A stretch of DNA of 47,022 nt, taken from the NCBI GenBank assembly GCA_964462675.1, contig CAYWYS010000028.1, positions 1 to 47,022 of the forward strand. Reading direction: 5' to 3'. The notes under the pieces are model-generated. The model was given only the letters and a program-made list of their open reading frames with translations. It was not told where the DNA came from and ran no database searches. Positions within the stretch are counted from its first letter, which is position 1; every line of letters begins with the position of its first letter. This DNA comes from XN24 sp964462675 (lineage in GTDB: Bacteria; Pseudomonadota; Gammaproteobacteria; Steroidobacterales; XN24). Position numbers and translations under genes: made by a program. Positions 33,238 to 41,774 of this stretch are shown here, piece by piece.

Positions 33238-34215
33238 ATGGACATCCGACTCCGCGTATTGCTGGCTGCAATCTTGCTTGCCGTGCTTGCGCCCTCGGCG
33301 GCAACCGCCCAACCCACGCTACTGGCATCAGGTCTCGAGGGCGCCTCGGGCAGTGCCATCGGCCCCGGTGGCGCGCTGTATGTGACCGAGGGCGCGGCGG
33401 GCCGGCTCACGCGCATCGATCCGCAGACTGGTGCGAAAACCATCGTCGCCAGCGGACTCCCGCCCTCGTTGATCGGCATCGGTGGCGCAATGGACGTCGC
33501 CTTCATCGGCAACAAGGCGTATGTCCTGGTCACGCTCGTCGGCAGCGATGTGGGCGGCAGCGACATTGTCGAAATCTATCGGGTGGACGGCCCGACCACC
33601 TTCACCGTCATCGCCGACATCGGTGCCTTCTCGATCGCCAATCCGCCGAGCGGCATCGACTTCTTTGTGGATTCCGGCGTCCATTACGCAATGGAGGTGT
33701 TCCGGGGCGGCTTGCTGGTCACTGACGGGCATCACAACCGCGTGCTGTGGGTCACGCTCGACGGCGAGATCAGCGAGTTCATGACCTTCGGCAACACCGT
33801 CCCCACCGGCCTGGAGGTACACGGCAACACGGTGTACATGGCCGAGGCAGGACCGGCGCCGCATGTACCCGAGGACGGAAAGGTCGTGTCGTTCGGGCCG
33901 AAATCGACCACCGCTACCGACGTCGCCTCCGGTGCGCCGCTGCTGGTCGACGTCAAGTTCGGCCGTGGCCAGACGCTCTATGCCCTCGCACAAGGCGAGT
34001 GGGACGGCGTTGCGGAAGGCTCACCGGCATCCCCGAATACCGGCGCACTCGTCGAGGTCAACTTTGACGGCACCTTCACCGTGCTGCAGACCGGCTTGAA
34101 CATCCCGACCTCCTTCCAGTTCATCGGCAACACCGCCTACATCGTCACACTGCTTGGCGAAGTCTGGAAGCTCGACAACGTCTCGGCGCCGCCCTTCGGC
34201 AAGGCACGCCGTTAA
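33238..34215 (+). CDS. ScyD/ScyE-like secreted beta-propeller protein
   Basis: This 325-residue protein has a Sec signal peptide (LLAAILLAVLAPSAATAQ). It then has repeated propeller-like strands such as GPGGALYVTEGAAGRLTRIDPQTG, GIDFFVDSGVHYAMEVF (each in part), VTDGHHNRVLWVTLDGEI and NTVYMAEAGPAPHVPEDGKV. This resembles the ScyD/ScyE family of exported NHL-type propellers. The molecular function of that family is not established outside cyanobacterial scytonemin synthesis. A strong ribosome binding site and an A/T-rich promoter region suggest good expression. The gene stands alone, followed by a REP element and then cytochrome c peroxidase. Confidence 0.75.
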   Translation: MDIRLRVLLAAILLAVLAPSAATAQPTLLASGLEGASGSAIGPGGALYVTEGAAGRLTRIDPQTGAKTIVASGLPPSLIGIGGAMDVAFIGNKAYVLVTLVGSDVGGSDIVEIYRVDGPTTFTVIADIGAFSIANPPSGIDFFVDSGVHYAMEVFRGGLLVTDGHHNRVLWVTLDGEISEFMTFGNTVPTGLEVHGNTVYMAEAGPAPHVPEDGKVVSFGPKSTTATDVASGAPLLVDVKFGRGQTLYALAQGEWDGVAEGSPASPNTGALVEVNFDGTFTVLQTGLNIPTSFQFIGNTAYIVTLLGEVWKLDNVSAPPFGKARR

Positions 34216-34222
34216 AAACAAG

Positions 34223-34260
34223 AGGGACACTGCTTAAACGGCGCTTTTAGCAGTGTCCCC
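34223..34260. repeat. 38-bp REP element, copy 12
   Basis: The left arm has two differences (AGGGACACTGCT with a G-to-A at the first base, then TAAAC), and the right arm is perfect. It follows the stop of the ScyD-like gene by seven bases. Confidence 0.9.
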
Positions 34261-34367
34261 CTTTCCAGCCGGGAATTTGACCCTGCTCAACCACGGGGAC
34301 GACGAGACGACGTCTAATATCGGTGCGTCTGCGGGGACGCGGTTTGCCCTGCAGCAAAGGAGCACCG

Positions 34368-35369
34368 ATGAACCTCAGAACCCCCCTGTTTATCGCCCTG
34401 GCTGCCGTCGTGGCGACCGGGCTCGCCCTCGCCGAAACGCCGCGTGACGAACCGATTCAGCCGATCAAGTCGGCGAGCTTCGAAGCCGGCGAGCTGATCG
34501 AGCTCGGCAAGATGCTGTTCTTCGAGCCGCGCCTGTCGATGTCCGGCATCATCTCGTGCAACACCTGCCACAACCTGTCGCGCGGCGGCACGGACAACCT
34601 GAAGACCTCGATCGGCCACAAGTGGGCCGCCGGGCCGGTCAACGCGCCGACGGTGCTGAATTCGAACCTGGCGGTCGCGCAGTTCTGGGACGGGCGTGCC
34701 GCGAACCTGCAGGAGCAGGCCGGCGGCCCGATCGCAGCCGACGTCGAGATGGCGATGCCACACACTCTCGCGGTCGAGGTGCTGGAGTCGATCCCCGGTT
34801 ACCGCAGCATTTTCGCCCGCGTGTTCGGCAGCCCCGGCATCGACATGGGCCGCATCACCGCCGCGATCGCCGCCTTCGAAGAGACGCTGGTGACGCCGAA
34901 CGCGCTGTTCGACCAGTGGCTGAAGGGCGACGACACCGCGTTGTCTGAAGAGCAGCTGAACGGCTACCTGCTGTTCCGCGATAGCGGCTGTGTTGCCTGC
35001 CACTACGGCCCGGCGCTCGGTGGCACGTCATTCCAGCGCATGGGGCTGGTGGCGCCCTACGAAACCACCTCGCCGGCCGAGGGCCGCAGCGCGGTGACCG
35101 GCAAGGATGCCGATCGCTTCAGCTTCAAGGTGCCGACCCTGCGCAACGTCGAGCTGACCTATCCGTACTTCCACGACGGCGAGGCCGCGACCTTGGCCGA
35201 AGCGGTCGACATCATGGGCCGGCTGCAGCTCGGCCGCGCATACAACGAGCAGGAAATCGGCCAGATCGTCGCGTTCCTGAAAACGCTGACGGGCGATCTT
35301 CCCTACATCGTGCTGCCGGCCCTGCCACCCTCCGCCGACGACACGCCGCGCCCGGACCCCTACCGATAA
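34368..35369 (+). CDS. ccpA: di-haem cytochrome c peroxidase
   Basis: The 333-residue periplasmic enzyme reduces hydrogen peroxide with electrons from small cytochromes. It has a signal peptide (MNLRTPLFIALAAVVATGLALA) and two haem sites, CNTCH at 64-68 and CVACH at 208-212. Other family features are LGKMLFFEPRLS, NAPTVLNSNLAVAQFWDGRA and FKVPTLRNVELTYPYFHDG (the MauG/CcpA signature). AAGGAG precedes the ATG. A MauG-like role is possible, but the sequence pattern is that of a peroxidase. Confidence 0.9.
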   Translation: MNLRTPLFIALAAVVATGLALAETPRDEPIQPIKSASFEAGELIELGKMLFFEPRLSMSGIISCNTCHNLSRGGTDNLKTSIGHKWAAGPVNAPTVLNSNLAVAQFWDGRAANLQEQAGGPIAADVEMAMPHTLAVEVLESIPGYRSIFARVFGSPGIDMGRITAAIAAFEETLVTPNALFDQWLKGDDTALSEEQLNGYLLFRDSGCVACHYGPALGGTSFQRMGLVAPYETTSPAEGRSAVTGKDADRFSFKVPTLRNVELTYPYFHDGEAATLAEAVDIMGRLQLGRAYNEQEIGQIVAFLKTLTGDLPYIVLPALPPSADDTPRPDPYR

Positions 35370-35373
35370 CAAG

Positions 35374-35411
35374 GGGGACACTGCTGAAATGCCCTTTTTA
35401 GCAGTGTCCCC
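35374..35411. repeat. 38-bp REP element, copy 13
   Basis: The left arm is perfect and the right arm is AGCAGTGTCCCC; the core is GAAATGCCCTTTTT. It lies between the convergent peroxidase and NlpC/P60 genes and is the rightmost copy in the window. Confidence 0.93.
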
Positions 35412-35415
35412 ATCC

Positions 35416-35964
35416 TCAGTCGAAGCGGCCGGCGCCGGCGAAGCGCGCGCGGTAGTAGCCGTCGGACAGGCTGGCGACGGTGACGGTACGGCCGGACTCC
35501 GGCGCGTGAATGAACTGCTCGTCGCCGATGTAGATGCCGACATGCGAGATCCGGCCGCGCTGGCCGAAGAACACCAGGTCGCCCGGCTCGGCGCTGGCGA
35601 TCGGCACCGGCTGGGCGGCATGGAACTGCTGCTGCGAGGTCCGCGGCACTTCCAGGCCGGCCTTGCGATAGGTGTAATAGACGAGCCCGCTGCAGTCGAA
35701 GCCTGCTGGCGTCGCGCCGCCCCAGCGATACGGCGAACCGATCAGACCGGACGCCAGGTCGACGGCCTGGGCGGCCGGCCGATGTGAAGCCGCCAGCCCC
35801 GCCTGGCCTGCCCCGCCTGGTGAGCCTTGCCCGCCTGGCGGCGTCCCCCAGCTGGCCCAGCTGCCACTGCGCGCCGCTTCGTCGGCCGGCTGCACCGGAG
35901 CCCACGAGCAACCGGCGACCGCCACCGCAAGTCCCGCCAGCGCCACTGCGAGCCCCCGATTCAT
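35416..35964 (-). CDS. NlpC/P60 family lipoprotein (peptidoglycan endopeptidase)
   Basis: This 182-residue protein has a lipoprotein signal (LAVALAGLAVAVAGC), a Gly/Pro-rich linker and a C-terminal NlpC/P60 cysteine peptidase domain. The catalytic Cys is in GFDCSGLVYYTY, the His in RISHVGIYIG and the third polar residue in FIHAPESG. It probably cleaves peptide crosslinks in the cell wall from the periplasmic side. It lies seven bases downstream of manC on the same strand and could be co-transcribed with it. Confidence 0.9.
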   Translation of the reverse strand: MNRGLAVALAGLAVAVAGCSWAPVQPADEAARSGSWASWGTPPGGQGSPGGAGQAGLAASHRPAAQAVDLASGLIGSPYRWGGATPAGFDCSGLVYYTYRKAGLEVPRTSQQQFHAAQPVPIASAEPGDLVFFGQRGRISHVGIYIGDEQFIHAPESGRTVTVASLSDGYYRARFAGAGRFD

Positions 35965-35971
35965 GCCCCGG

Positions 35972-37384
35972 TCACCCGCGCCCGTACGTGTCTTCGAAGC
36001 GCACGATGTCGTCCTCGCCGAGATAGGTGCCGGACTGCACCTCGATCAGGTGCAAGGGCACCTTGCCCGGGTTCTCGAGCCGATGCGTCGTGCCCATCGG
36101 GATGTAGGTGGACTGGTTCTCGCCGAGCAGGAAGGTCTGCTCGCCGCTCGTGACCTTCGCCGTGCCCTGCACGACGATCCAGTGCTCGGCGCGATGATGG
36201 TGCATCTGCAGCGACAGCTGCGCGCCCGGCTTGACGACGATGCGCTTGACCTGGAAGCGGTCGCCGCTGTCGACACTGTCATAGCTGCCCCACGGGCGGA
36301 ACACCTCGCGGTGCAGGCTGGTCTCGTAGCGGCCCTCGGCCTTCAGCCGGTCGACCAGCTTCTTGACGTCCTGCGCGCGCTCGCGCGGCGCGATGAGCAC
36401 CGCGTCCTTGGTCTCGACGACGATGCAGTCGGCGAGGCCGACGGCCGCGACGAGGCGGCTCTCGGCATACAGGTAGCAGTTGGCCGAGTCCTCCAGCAGC
36501 ACATCGCCGATCGCGACATTGCCGGCGGAATCGGCGTCACAGGCGTCGTGCAGGCTCGCCCAGCTGCCGACGTCGCTCCAGCCGCAGTCCAGCGGCACGA
36601 CCCAGGCGTGCGCCGTCTTCTCCATGACGGCATAGTCGATCGAGTCGGACGGGCAGGCCTCGAAGGCCTCGCGATCCACGCGGGTGAAATCGAGGTCGGC
36701 CTTCGCGCCGGCGATCGCCGCCACGCAGGCGCTGACGATCTCCGGCCGGTGCGTGCGCAACTCCTCGACGTAGCGGCCGGCGCGGAACATGAACATGCCC
36801 GAGTTCCAGAAATACTCGCCGGACGCGACGTACTGCGCTGCCAGCGCGGCATCGGGTTTTTCGACGAACTGCTCGACGGCAGCGGCGCCATCCTTGGCCA
36901 GCGCGCGGATGTAGCCATAGCCGGTCTCGGGCCGGTCCGGCACGACGCCGAAAGTGACGAGCTTGTTTTCCTTCGCCTGGCGCGCGCCGACGACCAGCGC
37001 GGCGCGAAAGGCGCCGGCATCGCGGATGACGTGATCGGCCGGCAGCACCAGCAATACCGGATCGTCGCCCTGCTCGCGGGCCTGCAATGCCGCGGCTGCA
37101 GCCAGCGCGACGGCCGGCGCCGTGTTGCGCCCGGCAGGCTCGAGCAGGATCGCGGCGGGCTTGACGTTGATCTGCCTGAGCTGCTCGGCCACGAGGAATC
37201 GGTGCGCCTCGTTGCAGACGATGATCGGCGCGGCCAGCCCGTCGAGGCCATCAAGGCGGCGCAGCGTCGCCTGCAGCATCGTCTCCTCGCCAACCAGCGG
37301 CAGCAGCTGCTTCGGATACAGCTCGCGCGACAGCGGCCAGAGCCGCGTGCCGGAGCCGCCCGAGAGCACGACGGGTACGATCAT
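35972..37384 (-). CDS. manC: mannose-1-phosphate guanylyltransferase / mannose-6-phosphate isomerase
   Basis: The 470-residue bifunctional enzyme makes GDP-mannose. The N-terminal nucleotidyltransferase domain has VLSGGSGTRLWPLSR with the following YPKQLLPL, and VLPADHVI. The C-terminal cupin (type II isomerase) has RPWGSYDSVDSGDRFQVKRI and LQMHHHRAEHWIVVQG with its metal histidines. Length matches AlgA/ManC. The linked phosphohexomutase supplies mannose-1-phosphate. A palindromic site (37445-37479) lies upstream of the start. Confidence 0.95.
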   Translation of the reverse strand: MIVPVVLSGGSGTRLWPLSRELYPKQLLPLVGEETMLQATLRRLDGLDGLAAPIIVCNEAHRFLVAEQLRQINVKPAAILLEPAGRNTAPAVALAAAAALQAREQGDDPVLLVLPADHVIRDAGAFRAALVVGARQAKENKLVTFGVVPDRPETGYGYIRALAKDGAAAVEQFVEKPDAALAAQYVASGEYFWNSGMFMFRAGRYVEELRTHRPEIVSACVAAIAGAKADLDFTRVDREAFEACPSDSIDYAVMEKTAHAWVVPLDCGWSDVGSWASLHDACDADSAGNVAIGDVLLEDSANCYLYAESRLVAAVGLADCIVVETKDAVLIAPRERAQDVKKLVDRLKAEGRYETSLHREVFRPWGSYDSVDSGDRFQVKRIVVKPGAQLSLQMHHHRAEHWIVVQGTAKVTSGEQTFLLGENQSTYIPMGTTHRLENPGKVPLHLIEVQSGTYLGEDDIVRFEDTYGRG

Positions 37385-37444
37385 GGTTATCTCCGGTCCG
37401 GGCCGTCGCAGGTGACTCGTTCACCGGCGCAACATGCAGAATAT

Positions 37445-37479
37445 GCCCTGAATCAACTCGTGGAAGCGTGATTCAGGGC
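37445..37479. promoter_or_regulatory. 11-bp-arm palindrome upstream of manC
   Basis: GCCCTGAATCA (37445-37455) and TGATTCAGGGC (37469-37479) are perfect arms with 13 bases between. It lies 61-95 bases upstream of the manC ATG. Part of it (GGAAGCGTGATTCAG, 37462-37476) recurs exactly upstream of ugd. A regulatory site is more likely than a terminator, because the only A/T run (GAAAAAAA) follows on the plus strand, the wrong side for vapC transcription. Confidence 0.45.
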
Positions 37480-37493
37480 GAAAAAAATACACT

Positions 37494-37892
37494 CTAGATC
37501 CAGTTCTCGACCAGCAGCCCCGGCACGCGACGGAACTCCGCCTCGTTGCTGGTGATCAATGCCAGCCCCGTGCTGCGGGCATGGCCGGCGATCAACAGGT
37601 CGTATGCGCCAATCGGCTGGCCGGTTTTTTTCAGCGTCGCGCGGATCTGGCCACTGTGCGCCGCGGCGGGTGCATCGAACGGCAGCACCTCCAGTCGTGC
37701 CGCGAAGCTCTCCATGACCTTCAGGTTTTCGTCGGGGCGGGCGGAATTCTCGACGCCGCAGTACAACTCACTGAGCACGACCGTCGAAACCGCCAGCTGC
37801 TCGGCATGGCGGTTGAAGAGTTCCTGCAGCTGGGGAAAGCGGTGCTTGAGCGCGTATATGCAGATATTCGTGTCGAGCATGTAGCGGAGCAT
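37494..37892 (-). CDS. vapC: VapC-type PIN-domain toxin
   Basis: The 132-residue protein is a PIN ribonuclease: MLDTNICIYALK (acidic residue Asp7), VLSELYCGVENS and PIGAYDLLIAGHARSTG carry the conserved acidic metal-binding positions, and ALITSNEAEFRRVPGL is the usual C-terminal end. Its ATG overlaps the antitoxin stop as ATGA, the standard arrangement. It should cleave tRNA or other RNA when not held by VapB. Confidence 0.93.
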   Translation of the reverse strand: MLRYMLDTNICIYALKHRFPQLQELFNRHAEQLAVSTVVLSELYCGVENSARPDENLKVMESFAARLEVLPFDAPAAAHSGQIRATLKKTGQPIGAYDLLIAGHARSTGLALITSNEAEFRRVPGLLVENWI

Positions 37893-38122
37893 CAGAGCGA
37901 TTCCCGCTCCTGCATCGCCGGCTGCTGACGCTCGGCCATGCAATCCTCCGACACGGCCGGGCCGGCGAAGAAGTCATCCCAGCGGCGCCCGCTCGGCACG
38001 ATCAGCCGCGCGCTGCCCACGCACAGGATATCCACCTGCTTCACGCCCTCGGGAAGCGCGACGTCCTTGGGCAGGCGGACGGCCTGGCTGCGGTTGCTCT
38101 TGAATACCGTCGTCTGTTTCAT
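37892..38122 (-). CDS. vapB: VapB-type antitoxin
   Basis: The 76-residue protein has an AbrB-like N-terminal DNA-binding domain (FKSNRSQAVRLPKDVALPEGV) and a C-terminal tail with WDDFFAGPAVSEDC that would wrap the toxin. It precedes vapC with a 4-bp overlap. Upstream, GGGATAT occurs twice (38163-38182), which might be part of an autoregulatory site. Confidence 0.9.
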   Translation of the reverse strand: MKQTTVFKSNRSQAVRLPKDVALPEGVKQVDILCVGSARLIVPSGRRWDDFFAGPAVSEDCMAERQQPAMQERESL

Positions 38123-38188
38123 GATGCAGCTCCGATTGCTGCCCGGATTCTCGACCCAACGACGGGATATGTCAATGGGATATACGTA

Positions 38189-39529
38189 CTACCGCGCTGC
38201 AGCCCGATCCCCGCGCCCGATGCCGTAATAGGTGAAGCCGAAGCGCCGGACGAAATCGGGGTCGTAGACGTTGCGGCCGTCAAAGATCACGGGGTCTTTC
38301 AACGCCGCCTTGATCGCATCGAAGTCCGGGCTGCGGAACTCGCGCCACTCCGTGACCAGCACCAGGCAGTCGGCGCCCTCGAGCGCCTCCTCGGCCGACT
38401 CGCACAGCACGAGATCGGCGCGGTCGCCGTAGATTCTGTGCGTCTCCTCGCGCGCCTGCGGATCGTAGGCGCGCACTTTCACGCCCGCCTGCCACAGCGC
38501 CTCCATCAGCTCGCGGCTCGGCGCCTCGCGCATGTCGTCGGTGTTCGGCTTGAAGGAAAGCCCCCACAGCGCGACCGTGCGGCCGGCGAGCGTGTCGCCG
38601 TAGTGCGCGCTGATCTTCTCGAACAACACCTGCTTCTGGCGCGCGTTGACCGCCTCGACCGCATCGAGCAGCAGCGCCGGGAAGCCCGCGTGGCGCGCCG
38701 AGTGCGCCAGCGCCTTGACGTCCTTCGGGAAGCACGAGCCGCCGTAACCGGCGCCCGGGTAGATGAAGTGATAGCCGATGCGCGGGTCCGAGCCGATGCC
38801 GAGGCGCACGTGCTCGATGTCGGCGCCGAAGCGCTCGGCGAGGTTCGCCAGCTCGTTCATGAAGCTGATCTTGGTCGCGAGCATCGCGTTCGCGGCGTAC
38901 TTGGTCAGCTCGGCCGAGCGGATGTCCATGCTGATGAGCCGGTCGTGCTGGCGGTTGAAGGGCTCGTACAGCATCCGCAGCAGCTCGGTCGTGCGCGGGT
39001 TGTCGGTGCCGACGATGATCCGGTCCGGGCGCATGAAGTCCTCGAGCGCCGCGCCCTCCTTCAGAAACTCCGGGTTCGACACGACGTCGAAATCGAGCGC
39101 CGCGCCGCGCCTGGCAAGCACCGCCTCGATCTCCGCCCGCACCTTGTCGGCCGTGCCCACCGGCACCGTGGACTTGTCGACCACGATGCGGTAATCCTCC
39201 ATGTGCTCGCCGATCGAGCGCGCGACCGCGATGACGTGCTGCAGGTCCGCCGAGCCGTCCTCGTCCGGCGGCGTGCCGACCGCGATGAACTGGAACAGGC
39301 CGTGCTTGACGCCAAGTGCGATGTCGGTGGTGAATTTCAGCCGGCCGGCCTCGCGGTTGCGCGCGACCACGCCGTCGAGCCCCGGCTCGAAAATCGGGAT
39401 CTCGCCGGCGTTGAGCCGGTCGATCTTGCCCTCGTCGATGTCCACGCAGACGACCTGGTTACCCACGTCGGCAAGGCAGGCGCCCGTGACCAGACCCACA
39501 TAGCCAGAGCCAAAAATCGTAATCTTCAC
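38189..39529 (-). CDS. ugd: UDP-glucose 6-dehydrogenase
   Basis: The enzyme (446 residues from the GTG at 39529) oxidises UDP-glucose to UDP-glucuronate. The NAD-binding motif is ITIFGSGYVGLVTGACLA, and the catalytic cysteine is in GYGGSCFPKDVKAL. Further family features are KEGAALEDFMRPDRI and ALWGLSFKPNTDDMREAPS. The GTG is preferred to an upstream TTG (39550) because conserved sequence starts there and AGGGGA lies nine bases before it. UDP-glucuronate would feed exopolysaccharide together with the linked manC product. Confidence 0.95.
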   Translation of the reverse strand: MKITIFGSGYVGLVTGACLADVGNQVVCVDIDEGKIDRLNAGEIPIFEPGLDGVVARNREAGRLKFTTDIALGVKHGLFQFIAVGTPPDEDGSADLQHVIAVARSIGEHMEDYRIVVDKSTVPVGTADKVRAEIEAVLARRGAALDFDVVSNPEFLKEGAALEDFMRPDRIIVGTDNPRTTELLRMLYEPFNRQHDRLISMDIRSAELTKYAANAMLATKISFMNELANLAERFGADIEHVRLGIGSDPRIGYHFIYPGAGYGGSCFPKDVKALAHSARHAGFPALLLDAVEAVNARQKQVLFEKISAHYGDTLAGRTVALWGLSFKPNTDDMREAPSRELMEALWQAGVKVRAYDPQAREETHRIYGDRADLVLCESAEEALEGADCLVLVTEWREFRSPDFDAIKAALKDPVIFDGRNVYDPDFVRRFGFTYYGIGRGDRAAAR

Positions 39530-39689
39530 GTCGAGACGTCCCCTGTCCAAAAACGGGCAATAAGGCGGAAGTATATCCGGGTCCGAACGGCGCGACGGCG
39601 TGCTCCGCCGCCCGCGCCCCCTGGATTATCAGCGCAAAAGTAGCCGATCCGGGGCGCCGGAAGCGTGATTCAGCGCCAGAATCGGCGCT

Positions 39690-41756
39690 TCAGTGGCTGC
39701 CCGGCGCGACGATCCGGCCGGCCTCCATGAGCAGCACGCGGTCCGCGCTGGCGATCGTCTCCGGGCGATGCGCGACGATGACCCGCGTCAGGCCGAGCCG
39801 GCGGACGGCCTCGCTGACCTGGCGTTCCCGGATGACGTCCAGGTGACTGGTCGCCTCGTCGAGGATCAGCAGCTGCGGGTCGCGATACAGCGCGCGCGCC
39901 AGGATCAGCCGCTGGCGCTGGCCGCCCGACAGCGAGCTCCCCATGTCGCCGATCAGGCTGTGATAGCCCATCGGCAAGGCGAGGACTTCCTCGTGCACCG
40001 CCGCGAGCCTGGCCGCCGCCTCGATCCTGGCCTGGTCCGCGTCCGGCGCGAAGAAGCTGATGTTCTCGGCGATGCTGCCGGCGAACAGCTGGTCGTCCTG
40101 CATGACCGCGCCGACGATTGCGCGGAAGCTGCGCGGACCCAGCGTCCGCAGCTCGTGGCCGCCGATGCGGATCGAGCCGCCGGTCGGCGTCAGCAAGCCG
40201 AGCAGCAGCTTCAGCAGCGTCGTCTTGCCGCAGCCGGAGGCGCCGACGATGGCCACCGATTCACCCGGCGCCACCGACAGGCTGCAATCGCGCAGCACCC
40301 AGGGCTCGCCGTCCGCATAGCGAAACGACAGCTGCTCGATCTCGATGCCCGCCTCCGCCGGCGGCGGCGACTCGGGCTGGCCGGCCAAGGCTTCCGGCGG
40401 CGTCAGCACGATGTCGGCGAGCCGCTCGGCATGCAACCGCAGCATCCGGAACTCGACCCACTTGTCGATCAGCCCGGCGACGCGCGTCGCGAACTGGTCC
40501 TTGTAGGCGAGGTACGCGATCAGCATGCCGACCGAAAACACGCTCTGCATCGCCAGCATCGCGCCGATCCAGATCACGGCGATGCGCTCGAGGCCGAACA
40601 CCAGCTGGCTGGCGCTCGTGAAACCAAGGCCCATGCGTGCGAGCCGCACGTCCTGGTTGACCGTGTCGGTCATCAGGTTGGCGTAGCTCGAGCGCCGCAG
40701 CGGCTCCTGGCAGGACACCTTCAGGCTCTGCATGCCGCGCAGCGACTCCAGCAGGTGCGTCTGCTGGCGCGCGGCGGCAGCCAGCTGCTGCTCCGTGCAA
40801 TTGCGCATCGGCCGATAGGCCAGCGCACGGATCACGAAGTACAGCGCCACCGCCAGCAGGGTCACCAGCGCCAGCTTCCAGCTGTAGACGAGCATCAGCG
40901 CCAGCGTCACGACCGCCATCAGGCCGTCGATGATCGCCTCGACGAAGCTGGTCGTCAGCGTGCGCTGGATCGCCTGCACCGAGCCCATGCGCGAGGTGAC
41001 GTCGCCGAGGTGACGCTTCTCGAAAAAATCCAGCGGCAGCCGCAACAGGTGCGAGAACACGTTCGCCGACCACTGCAGGCCGAGGCGCGACGACAGGTAG
41101 ACGACCGCCCAGCCGCGCAACAGGCCGATGCCGACCTGCAGCACCAGCGCGAGCCCGAAGCCCAGCCCCAGCACGACCAGCAGGTCGCGGTCGGCCGACA
41201 CGAGCACCTGGTCGACGACCCACTGCATGTAGAACGGCGCCAGCACGACGAAGAACTGCAAGGCCACCGACAGCGCGAGGACCTGGCCGAGCGCGCCCCA
41301 CAGGCCCTGCACCGGGCCGGTCAACTGGCGCAGGGTCACCGCGGGTGGCGCGGGCTGCGGCTGGAAATCCTGGGTCGGCGTCAGCTCCAGCGCGATGCCG
41401 GTGAAGTGGCGCGAGAGCTCGTCGCGGCTGAGCCGGCGCTCGCCGAAGGCCGGGTCGATAATCGTCGCGCGATGCTTGCCGGCTGCCGCCAGCACGACGA
41501 AGTGATTCAGGTCCCAGTGCAGGATGCACGGCGTCTTCAGCCGGCCGAGGTCGTCCAGCTCGAGCCGCACCGGGCGGCTTTGCAGCTCCAGGTCCTGCGC
41601 GATCCTGATCAGCTGCGCGAGCTTCGCGCCCTTCAGCGACAGCGGGAAGCGGCGGCGCATCGCCGGCAGGCCGATCCGCAGGCGATGATGCTCGGCAACC
41701 ATCGCGAGGCACGCGAGGCCGCATTCCGCCGCCTCGCTTTGCAGGATCGCGCGCAT
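39690..41756 (-). CDS. C39-peptidase ABC exporter for a double-glycine-leader peptide
   Basis: The 688-residue protein is a peptidase-containing ABC transporter (CvaB/LagD type). The N-terminal C39 domain has QSEAAECGLACL (Gln6 and catalytic Cys12), HWDLNHFVVL (catalytic His85) and IIDPAFGERRLS (Asp101). A six-helix membrane domain follows (about 155-430). The ATPase domain has Walker A GASGCGKTT, signature LSGGQRQRL and Walker B LLILDEATSHLD. The C39 domain would cut after Gly-Gly of the leader, and the substrate is very probably the 68-residue peptide encoded upstream. It is the last gene of the operon, 18 bases after the rhomboid gene. Confidence 0.95.
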   Translation of the reverse strand: MRAILQSEAAECGLACLAMVAEHHRLRIGLPAMRRRFPLSLKGAKLAQLIRIAQDLELQSRPVRLELDDLGRLKTPCILHWDLNHFVVLAAAGKHRATIIDPAFGERRLSRDELSRHFTGIALELTPTQDFQPQPAPPAVTLRQLTGPVQGLWGALGQVLALSVALQFFVVLAPFYMQWVVDQVLVSADRDLLVVLGLGFGLALVLQVGIGLLRGWAVVYLSSRLGLQWSANVFSHLLRLPLDFFEKRHLGDVTSRMGSVQAIQRTLTTSFVEAIIDGLMAVVTLALMLVYSWKLALVTLLAVALYFVIRALAYRPMRNCTEQQLAAAARQQTHLLESLRGMQSLKVSCQEPLRRSSYANLMTDTVNQDVRLARMGLGFTSASQLVFGLERIAVIWIGAMLAMQSVFSVGMLIAYLAYKDQFATRVAGLIDKWVEFRMLRLHAERLADIVLTPPEALAGQPESPPPAEAGIEIEQLSFRYADGEPWVLRDCSLSVAPGESVAIVGASGCGKTTLLKLLLGLLTPTGGSIRIGGHELRTLGPRSFRAIVGAVMQDDQLFAGSIAENISFFAPDADQARIEAAARLAAVHEEVLALPMGYHSLIGDMGSSLSGGQRQRLILARALYRDPQLLILDEATSHLDVIRERQVSEAVRRLGLTRVIVAHRPETIASADRVLLMEAGRIVAPGSH

Positions 41757-41774
41757 GCCCGGGGCGGTTCCCGA

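Noticed and set aside
8609..35411. The repeated 38-bp sequences as a CRISPR array
   Set aside because: Copies are dispersed over 27 kb with irregular spacing, are palindromic, lie within and between genes, and no cas genes are present. A RAYT gene in the middle explains them better.
37445..37479. Palindrome upstream of manC as the vapC terminator
   Set aside because: The A/T run is on the wrong side for leftward transcription, and part of the sequence recurs upstream of ugd.
37462..39673. The 15-bp direct repeats as attachment sites of a mobile island
   Set aside because: No integrase is between them, the content (vapBC, ugd) is not island-like as a whole, and both repeats sit at similar places before sugar-nucleotide genes. 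A regulatory role fits better.
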